From: Verrucomicrobiia bacterium
Lineage (GTDB): Bacteria > Verrucomicrobiota > Verrucomicrobiia > Opitutales > Opitutaceae
NCBI GenBank assembly: GCA_030424825.1
Contig: JAUHWE010000066.1
Coordinates: 1 to 12,249 of the forward strand
Length of the DNA stretch: 12,249 bases
Reading direction: 5' to 3'
A program made the position numbers and the translations under genes. Shown here piece after piece: positions 8,701 to 12,249 of the stretch. The notes under the pieces were generated by a model. That model was not told the DNA's origin, searched no databases, and saw only the letters and a list, made by a program, of their open reading frames with translations. Position 1 is the stretch's first letter, and each line of letters starts with the position of its first letter.

Positions 8701-9134
8701 CGATGTACACCAGCTGGGCGATTCGACGCAATATGCGCCTAACGCAGCTGCACGAGCCACCCTATGAGCGCTCCACGGATCAGATCGAGGCCATTTATCA
8801 TATTTCGGGATTCGCCTGTCATTCCTTGCTGGAAAGCGAAACCGGAATCCATCTTTGGGAAACGGACGCTTCCCCGGTGGCCAAGTCAACCGCTCGAAAT
8901 CGTATCCAAATTTTTGTAAATGTCCTCGAAGCCCCTCCGGTTCCTCTGAACGACAAGGTCGTCCAGAAAAAGCGAATCCACGAGGAATTGCAAAAGCGCA
9001 GTCAGGAATCCCCCTCGATCACTCGCCGCTACACCATCGCCCCACCCCTCGTCCGCGATACCCGCACGAACGCCCGCACCGGGAAACTCGACCGCGTGCT
9101 CGAAGGGAATTTCGATTTGGTGGAGTATTTGTGA
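5748..9134 (+). CDS. Membrane-anchored double AAA+ Clp-type ATPase fused to an RF2-like domain without GGQ
   Basis: The product has 1128 residues. The start is a GTG: the frame is open back to 5709 without an ATG, and this start puts a hydrophobic helix (about 4-20) before GRKSSRKP, predicting an N-terminal anchor with the bulk in the cytoplasm. Residues 60-280 are helical and unlike Clp_N. Ring 1 has Walker A GEAGVGKS (295-302) and pore loop SYIGELE (Y333), but the Walker B site reads WLVPSLEEL, with Pro359-Ser360 where Asp-Glu is expected. Ring 2 has GPSGTGKT (566-573), Walker B ILLLDE (D635, E636), arginine finger R718 and sensor 2 GAR (777-779). The distance between the Walker A motifs is ClpA-like, with no room for a ClpB M-domain. 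V688-G689-F690 sits where ClpA/ClpC carry the ClpP-docking tripeptide. From about 880 the sequence follows RF2: DGFWTDP (helical domain), MYTSWAIRRNM and TGIHLWETDASPV (PCRF fold), and a terminal RDTRTNARTGKLDRVLEGN; the GGQ domain is missing. Function is unknown; a ribosome-linked unfoldase is inferred. Confidence 0.9.
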   Translation: MDLGILLPLLVVAIVVAVAIGRKSSRKPASPTVSSPVAEAKEKTAPLETNSEEPPGQNLWEQLNPILPQAETEYQASAHPSALLTSEHFPRGVKLLCDPAFSNAQILEVAQSNSPTAACLGLEALCQRTLDPEEVSRAILENYDGGNSFILYFVLRYMDSRDVARSTALCLAKAQEWWESNAVAIQCMREHLRRRIPKGEVFRFEKELSGLDSDTVEAIEKFIKKLGIKELSPLLEAIEAHRRQKVDLDFLNSFGQIIDESRIDEIAMHDGLEQGMSQCELALDQSPPRSLVILGEAGVGKSTLLELVIEKYLRSGWTVFQAGAVEIMAGQSYIGELEQRMTTLFKNIGPEKRVVWLVPSLEELDMAGRHKLNTHSVLDLMLPRIVAEKIVIATKCESRAFQKLVQNRPRLRSSMERIQLQSLSDATTLELAKDWVTLAAPKASFESDNTLRECQKLATQYLSDLAAPGNVLELLKSTLGRLQIDSNSEAEIALKDLLFTLAQQTGLPSALLDDRESLDLKSLRDYFDDRVKGQKEAVDCLVDRIAMIKAGLSDPTRPLGVFLLVGPSGTGKTEIAKALATFLFGSEERMIRLDMSEYQDSSSLQKLLGGNGESDQTQSLAARIRKQPFSILLLDEFEKANQNIWDLFLQVFDDGRLTDSMGYTVNCRHCLILLTSNLGAAKEFTPSVGFGGRGAPQFDPTALDKAVKKSFRPEFVNRLDRVIVFKPLTREVMRQILRKELRDVLQRRGLRSRQWAVEWAHSAIEFLLNKGFTPDLGARPLKRAIDRYLLTPLAHAIVNRNVPEGDQFLLVRAKGNALEVEFVDPDAPAEGDPLPDSPADFGQASLEVIMVSPSGGAGEMKLIKSGFEEIQESLKGRAWQELKTEIYEQSYQDGFWTDPNRFETLGRMELVDRIESAYERGKSLLDRLASKKGLSEDLTCRFAQQVFLLKRAIDDSLKGHPQETVLHLRMNSGQKEFETFEKMQAMYTSWAIRRNMRLTQLHEPPYERSTDQIEAIYHISGFACHSLLESETGIHLWETDASPVAKSTARNRIQIFVNVLEAPPVPLNDKVVQKKRIHEELQKRSQESPSITRRYTIAPPLVRDTRTNARTGKLDRVLEGNFDLVEYL

Positions 9135-9284
9135 ATTTGAGGGAGATGAGTTATCCCCGTGATTTTCATCCAAAAACCTATTGTCCCTTGGGACACCTAG
9201 CGACCGAGTGAAGTGGAGTAGCCTAGGCAAAGAAGGAAGCGTTGTTAACATCGTTCGCTTCACTCACTAGTTCCCTCCTGCGTC

Positions 9285-9329
9285 GGGAAATGGGTAGTCG
9301 GCAGGCCGACTAATGGATTCTTATTTCCC
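9285..9329. repeat. Nested GTAG-footed hairpin
   Basis: An inner perfect palindrome TAGTCGGC-AG-GCCGACTA (9295-9312) lies within an outer stem GGGAAAT (9285-9291) / ATTTCCC (9323-9329). The inner stem is preceded so that GTAG spans 9294-9297, the same foot seen in the other intergenic hairpins of this window. It is likely a REP-like element that could also act as a transcript end. Confidence 0.65.
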
Positions 9330-9336
9330 TTCGGGT

Positions 9337-9457
9337 AAATACCTCGAAGCTTGCTTGGTTGCTGACATTGGTAGCGGGCGATCTCCGAGCGCCCATTGGT
9401 GTATTTATCGAGTGGGCACTCGGAGACTGCCCGCTACCTTAAAATACCTCGGGGCTT
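9337..9457. repeat. Direct repeat flanking the large hairpin
   Basis: AAATACCTCGAAGCTT (9337-9352) and AAATACCTCGGGGCTT (9442-9457) are 16-bp direct copies with two differences, 105 bp apart. They flank the 26-bp inverted repeat at 9370-9438. They may be the border of a repeated unit or the scar of an insertion; neither is proven. Confidence 0.55.
9370..9438. repeat. Large imperfect inverted repeat (BIME-like)
   Basis: The left arm 9370-9395 begins GGTAGCGGGC and contains TCTCCGAG; the right arm 9413-9438 ends GCCCGCTACC. Twenty-three of 26 positions pair across a 17-nt loop, and the three mismatches are all transitions. GTAG (9371-9374) and CTAC (9434-9437) mark the two outer ends, as in two REP units in opposite orientation. 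The compensating length and mild divergence suggest the structure is kept as a hairpin. Confidence 0.8.
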
Positions 9458-9507
9458 CTTTATTCGCCAAGCGAATCTGAGGAGCTTGAGTAGCTGGATG
9501 CAGTTGT

Positions 9508-9813
9508 TTATGGCTGCTTACTAGCGCCTAGTAGTTCAAGTTTATTCATAATTTCCATTTTGTTTGGATATCCTTTCCGACCATACAGCCGACAGGAGGA
9601 ATACTTGCTTGGTTTCGCCCCAAATAAATCTGAACCATTTATTAGTATGCTTGGGCTGCCATAGAGCAGAGCATGTTCTGGAATGTTCTCTTCCTCTCTG
9701 TCAAGCATCACTATTTTTGCTTCAATCGAGAGTTCTTCCATGGCTGTCGCAAGTTCCGCTTTTGTTTTGGAAAAATTGGGACAACCTTTAAAGTAAACGA
9801 GCTCAATCTTCAT
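9508..9813 (-). CDS. Small thioredoxin-fold protein
   Basis: This 101-residue protein has the size and pattern of the small thioredoxin/glutaredoxin-like family often found in arsenic or mercury resistance and redox loci. Strand 1 (MKIELVYFKG) leads into CPNF with C11 at the start of helix 1, where thioredoxins have CxxC; the second Cys of the pair is missing. YGSPSILING (51-60) supplies the conserved cis-proline (P54) next to the active site. A second cysteine occurs later in SSCRLYG (C74), as in relatives that pair it with the first. Its role is probably thiol-disulfide exchange or metal/metalloid binding in the cytoplasm; no resistance genes are seen nearby. The ATG overlaps the stop of the preceding 25-codon ORF as ATGA, suggesting translational coupling. 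Confidence 0.8.
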   Translation of the reverse strand: MKIELVYFKGCPNFSKTKAELATAMEELSIEAKIVMLDREEENIPEHALLYGSPSILINGSDLFGAKPSKYSSCRLYGRKGYPNKMEIMNKLELLGASKQP

Positions 9814-9887
9814 ATCAGTATTTTCTGTTTCTTCAGCAATGGATAAAAAAGAATGACGATTGTGAAAAATAGTAGAGCCGTTTTCAT
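9810..9887 (-). CDS. Possible 25-residue hydrophobic peptide coupled to the thioredoxin-like gene
   Basis: ATG at 9887-9885 opens 25 codons giving a basic start (MK), a hydrophobic core (TALLFFTIVILFYPLL) and a basic tail (KKQKILI), a plausible single-helix membrane peptide. Its TGA overlaps the ATG of the thioredoxin-like gene (ATGA), an arrangement typical of coupled genes. The same frame is open upstream to a stop at 9984-9986, but without an ATG, and reads into SFLLGYLLANN. It may therefore be the last helix of a decayed permease rather than a small gene. Relatives of the downstream protein are often found next to permease genes, which fits either reading. No strong Shine-Dalgarno is present. 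Confidence 0.4.
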   Translation of the reverse strand: MKTALLFFTIVILFYPLLKKQKILI

Positions 9888-10366
9888 ATTATTCGCTAAC
9901 AGATATCCTAATAAAAACGAAGTAGTCTTTCTTGGGTACGAGTCGAAGACAAGGATTTCATAAGTCGTCGGTCGTGACCCCAATTATGTAACAACGATTA
10001 TCATACCACTTTTGAATGCGGCTTACCTCACGTCGTTTGACGCCAGATAGCGACACCCGCCGCTCTTGATTGATCGGTCTCGGAAGCCCGGAATACGGGA
10101 AATTCTGAATCCAAGATATCGGCAATGGGTGGAAACGAGAAACGCCTATTTCGTTGATGAGTTGCCTACGCGGCATGGCGCAAGCGCCAGCCCTACAATT
10201 TTGAACGATTGGTTTCACTCTTGGAAGGCGTGGATTGCTAAGACATTGAGGACGCTTTGCCGGCACAGATCGTAATACTGCCTTTTGTTCAGTAGCTTAT
10301 TTCTTCTAGAGGATTTTATATGATTCAAGGGAACTTCAATAACCGTTCGAACGCTTGGAATTGGCT
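9888..10366. other. Intergenic region, probably decayed sequence
   Basis: These 479 bp hold only short open frames on both strands, with no recognisable domain and mostly non-ATG starts. One REP-like hairpin (10173-10198) is present, and CGTTCGAACG (10344-10353) is a perfect 10-bp palindrome. I regard the stretch as remnants plus repeats. A short ATG ORF with a good AGAGGA site at 10320 is discussed among the rejected items. Confidence 0.45.
10173..10198 (-). repeat. REP-like GTAG-footed hairpin
   Basis: TGGCGC-AA-GCGCCA (10176-10189) is a perfect 6-bp stem with a 2-nt loop. It is followed by CCTACAA (10192-10198), so on the minus strand the element reads TTGTAGG, then the hairpin, with GTAG at 10196-10193. 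The TTGTAGG end is shared exactly with the element at 11077-11164. Confidence 0.65.
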
Positions 10367-10999
10367 TCATCGATACTTATTCCCATGTGGGTATTGATCA
10401 GGAAATCGATAAGGGTCATGCGGTTCTTCTCGATCGTTGAAGGGTACAAGCTCGGGCGGGGCCTGTAATCGGGTAAAGCTGTAGCGTTCTTCCGTTTCGA
10501 ATCCGGGAACATTTGCTAGTACCAGTGATTGGTAGAGCTCTTGGGTAAGATCGCGGTCAGCGACAAGATCGTTCCAATGGTATAGAAACAAAACGATGAG
10601 ACGGTCTTGATGCTTTATTTGCATCAGGCCGTTTGAACTGCTCACACCCACGATCTCAGAAAGCGGGATTTTGAGAAAGTAGTTCTTCGGGGTTTTTCTC
10701 AGCACCCCGTCAACCAGGCAAAGTTCGGACTCTGTCACTGCGACAATGCCGCGATGCCCTTTCAACTTTTTTCCAGACCCAGACTCTCGAATTTCTTCGA
10801 AAATGCAGTAGTTCATAAACGCAATATCGTCAGGCTCGAATCCGACAGCTTCAGCTAAGCGATCGCGCTTCTGTTCCGTTTTCAACGGTGGAGTCACGCA
10901 GCTTGCAATGGACAAACCTACTGCGAACGCTATCGTGTAACGAATAAACAGATACATTATATTGAGTTTATGAGCACCGAACCGATTATGCTTTTTCAT
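10367..10999 (-). CDS. Lipoprotein of unknown function, paralogue A
   Basis: I do not recognise the family. From the ATG at 10999 the product has 210 residues. It has a basic N-terminus, a hydrophobic segment and a lipobox ending IASC (C34), so it is likely a lipoprotein; the residue after Cys is Val, not Asp, which would favour the outer membrane by the E. coli rule. A longer frame begins at 11023, but the 10999 start makes the distance from Met to the lipobox Cys exactly 34 residues, equal to paralogue B, and both genes then begin ATGAAAA. The core (34-178) matches B without gaps at about half of the positions: RDR.AEA.G, LKG.RG.VA, FLKIPLSEI.GV, QIK.QD.L.VL and LANVP..ET. Two internal cysteines (C65, C94) are conserved in both and could form a disulfide. 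The proline-rich tail is not shared. Its stop lies about 480 bp from the next gene. Confidence 0.82.
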   Translation of the reverse strand: MKKHNRFGAHKLNIMYLFIRYTIAFAVGLSIASCVTPPLKTEQKRDRLAEAVGFEPDDIAFMNYCIFEEIRESGSGKKLKGHRGIVAVTESELCLVDGVLRKTPKNYFLKIPLSEIVGVSSSNGLMQIKHQDRLIVLFLYHWNDLVADRDLTQELYQSLVLANVPGFETEERYSFTRLQAPPELVPFNDREEPHDPYRFPDQYPHGNKYR

Positions 11000-11076
11000 A
11001 GAACCTGTAAAACTCCGGAGCATTTCTAATATTCGTTCTCGAAAATCGCAGGGCGTGGTCGTAGCAATTTCTCAAA

Positions 11077-11164
11077 ATTGTAGGCCGGGTCGTGAAAGAC
11101 CCCGACAAGTCGGTCGCTGACCCGACAATGATTAGAAAGTCGCCTCAGCGAGACGACCTACAAT
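11077..11164. repeat. Composite REP-like palindromic element
   Basis: ATTGTAGG (11077-11084) and CCTACAAT (11157-11164) are perfect inverted ends. Inside are GGGTC-GTGAAA-GACCC (left unit) and GTCGCCTC-AGC-GAGACGAC with one mismatch (right unit). The outer ends carry GTAG and CTAC. The layout is that of two inverted REP units (BIME-like) placed between the tandem lipoprotein genes; it may end or stabilise transcript of the upstream gene. Confidence 0.75.
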
Positions 11165-11220
11165 AGAAAAATCAAATGAAAGATGTGTGAATATGGGGTT
11201 GAATACTACTTATTATACAC

Positions 11221-11889
11221 TCACTTAGGAAAGAGTAATTCCATTTCTCGTTCTTTGGCCCTCTCTTGGCTCATGATCGAACCGATGCTGGCTTCATAGT
11301 TTGTAGGCGGATTGTCATGTCGGGAATCACTATAGTACCGGTCTCTTTTAGGACTGAGCATGGACCAGCTGTAGTGTTCTTGAGTTTCCAAATGAGGCAC
11401 GTTGGCGGCAATCAATCGTTTGCGCAGGTCATTGGTTAGGGAACTGTTGGGGCGAAAGTCTTCCCAGTTGTACACCACCAACACAAACAACTTGTCCTGG
11501 TATTTTATCTGTACTTGGCCAGGGGTATCGCCAACTCCCTCGATCTCGGAAAGGGGAATCTTAATAAAATGCCTTCGAGGGGCCAATCCGATTGCCCCAT
11601 CCATTAAACAGATTTCTGTATCTGACTTCGCGACGACACCGCGAACGCCCTTCAGTCTTTTTTCCGATTCAGGCTCCTCAATTTCTTTAAAAAAGCAGAG
11701 ATGCATCAAATCGATTTCGCTTGGGTGGTACCCCATCGCCTCTGCCACTCGATCACGATCTACGTCCGTCTTGAGGGGCGAAGTAACACAGCCTGAAATA
11801 GCCAAGAAAACGGCACCCACTAGAGGATAGTACACCGCTGAATACTTGTGCTTGGCGTAATGAGCTTTTTGTCGCGTGGGGTTTTTCAT
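11221..11889 (-). CDS. Lipoprotein of unknown function, paralogue B
   Basis: The product has 222 residues from the ATG at 11889. A 20-codon upstream extension is possible (start 11949) but is ignored because this start reproduces paralogue A's 34-residue signal length. The signal ends LAISGC (C34), a better lipobox than A's. The core is collinear with A with no insertion or deletion over about 145 residues, including both internal cysteines and the IPLSEI.GV and QIK.QD.L.VL blocks, whose alternating hydrophobic pattern suggests a beta-rich fold. The tail differs: a charged, Gln/Glu/Arg-rich end (SQERAKEREMELLF) likely to be helical. B lies upstream of A, 221 bp apart, with the composite repeat in between. 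The pair arose by tandem duplication and has since diverged, mainly in the tails. No enzyme motif is visible. Confidence 0.82.
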   Translation of the reverse strand: MKNPTRQKAHYAKHKYSAVYYPLVGAVFLAISGCVTSPLKTDVDRDRVAEAMGYHPSEIDLMHLCFFKEIEEPESEKRLKGVRGVVAKSDTEICLMDGAIGLAPRRHFIKIPLSEIEGVGDTPGQVQIKYQDKLFVLVVYNWEDFRPNSSLTNDLRKRLIAANVPHLETQEHYSWSMLSPKRDRYYSDSRHDNPPTNYEASIGSIMSQERAKEREMELLFPK

Positions 11890-12010
11890 ACGCTTGGATC
11901 TCTGGATGGGTAACGAACAGTCGAAACTGACTGGTACTGAGTGTGGCATTGATCTCGCATAGGCGCAAGGCTTAATTGAGCGGTTGTGTGCCTATAGGGA
12001 ATGTCAGAAT

Positions 12011-12249
12011 TTAAGTGGACGACGCTTCCATCAGCCACAGGCCGGCAATTAGAAATGGAAGTCCGAGGAGGCATTTCAGGAATGGAGACCTGGTTTCATT
12101 CCAATGTAGAGCTACGAATATCAAATCCACGAAGGGCACCAAAAGGCAGCCCAGTCCCCAGAGGAACGATTTACGGAACGCGATGATGAGAATCCTAATT
12201 CCGAAGAACAATAGGATCACGAACCCAACGAAAAGTAGTATTCCTGCGA
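12011..12249 (-). CDS. Small polytopic membrane protein, 5' end outside the window
   Basis: A frame ending in TAA at 12011-12013 is open to the right edge, giving at least 79 residues. A GTG at 12220 could start it, but the hydrophobic sequence continues upstream in frame (GILLFVGFV before it), so the true start is probably beyond the edge. Three hydrophobic segments are seen: about GILLFVGFVILLFFGIRILI, FLWGLGCLLVPFVDLIFVAL and FLKCLLGLPFLIAGLWL, with the HWNETRSP loop between the last two. It resembles small uncharacterised membrane proteins of PVC bacteria with a WGLGCLL..PFV helix and 'HW.E' loop, from memory only. It may be cotranscribed with paralogue B, 121 bp downstream. Confidence 0.65.
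   Translation of the reverse strand, partial: AGILLFVGFVILLFFGIRILIIAFRKSFLWGLGCLLVPFVDLIFVALHWNETRSPFLKCLLGLPFLIAGLWLMEASST

Larger units (their letters stand above)
9135..9507. other. Repeat-rich spacer between convergent genes
   Basis: No credible gene is seen in these 373 bp, which lie between the 3' ends of the Clp-type gene (plus) and the thioredoxin-like gene (minus). They hold at least four inverted repeats and one direct repeat. Besides those listed separately, TGTCCC-TT-GGGACA (9182-9195) is a perfect 6-bp hairpin, and GAGTGAAG (9206-9213) pairs with CTTCACTC (9258-9265). None is followed by a clear T-tract, but these stems probably serve in RNA 3'-end formation for both genes. Confidence 0.6.

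Noticed and set aside
8250..9134. A possible intact GGQ motif in the release factor-like tail
   Set aside because: I read the whole C-terminal region for GGQ. The only Gly-Gly is in SPSGGAGEM near residue 850, before the helical domain and without Gln, so it is not the catalytic motif. No frameshift is needed to explain the absence.
9958..10266. A 102-codon minus-strand ORF in the same spacer
   Set aside because: It also reads through the hairpin and has no domain; its overlap with the plus-strand ORF and with the repeat argues for chance.
10066..10275. A 69-codon plus-strand ORF (TTG start) with the segment YRQWVETRNAYFVDELPT
   Set aside because: It starts with TTG, runs through the REP-like hairpin, which supplies part of its sequence, and shows no recognised domain. 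A decayed gene fragment is possible but cannot be supported.
10320..10397. A 25-codon plus-strand ORF (MIQGNFNNRSNAWNWLHR...) with a well-placed AGAGGA ribosome binding site
   Set aside because: The site is good, but the ORF runs into the 3' end of lipoprotein A on the other strand and has no signal, helix or motif. Conservation in relatives would be needed.

Overview
The window looks like a chromosomal stretch from a member of the Verrucomicrobiota/Planctomycetota (PVC) group, most likely a marine Opitutae-type verrucomicrobium. This is inference. It rests on a Tat-exported Gfo/Idh/MocA oxidoreductase in an operon with a DoxX-like protein and a secreted protein, weak Shine-Dalgarno sequences, moderate GC content, and many palindromic intergenic repeats. 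No rRNA, tRNA, CRISPR array, transposase or phage gene was seen.

Layout. (1) 1-2230, minus strand: a probable operon, in transcription order a DoxX-like membrane protein, a Tat-exported Gfo/Idh/MocA oxidoreductase, and a secreted protein cut by the left edge. (2) 2635-3798, plus: a stand-alone AICAR transformylase (the second half of PurH) that reads like the animal ATIC domain and lacks IMP cyclohydrolase. (3) 4150-5622, plus: a membrane-anchored CueO-type multicopper oxidase with every copper ligand present. (4) 5748-9134, plus: a 1128-residue membrane-anchored double-ring Clp/AAA+ ATPase whose C-terminal quarter is a class I release factor (RF2-like) scaffold without the GGQ catalytic domain. 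(5) 9135-9507: a hairpin-rich spacer between convergent genes. (6) 9508-9887, minus: a small thioredoxin-fold protein preceded by an overlapping 25-codon hydrophobic ORF. (7) 9888-10366: no convincing gene, one REP-like hairpin. (8) 10367-11889, minus: two tandem paralogous lipoproteins, about half identical and alignable without gaps over their core. (9) 12011 to the right edge, minus: a small polytopic membrane protein, truncated.

The most striking item is the Clp-release factor fusion. Its first ATPase ring keeps Walker A and the pore-loop tyrosine but has lost the Walker B Asp-Glu. Its second ring keeps Walker A, Walker B, arginine finger and sensor 2 but lacks the usual GYVG pore loop. 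It has a VGF tripeptide where ClpA/ClpC carry their ClpP-docking loop. The RF2-like tail keeps the N-terminal helical domain, the PCRF/codon-recognition fold and the terminal segment, while the peptidyl-tRNA-hydrolysing GGQ domain is replaced by about 30 residues. My hypothesis is a membrane-tethered factor that docks in the ribosomal A site without releasing the peptide and feeds a client into an unfoldase/protease. I know of no characterised member.

A second theme is intergenic: five hairpins in four spacers each have GTAG (or CTAC on the other strand) at the foot of the stem, the hallmark of REP elements mobilised by RAYT transposases.
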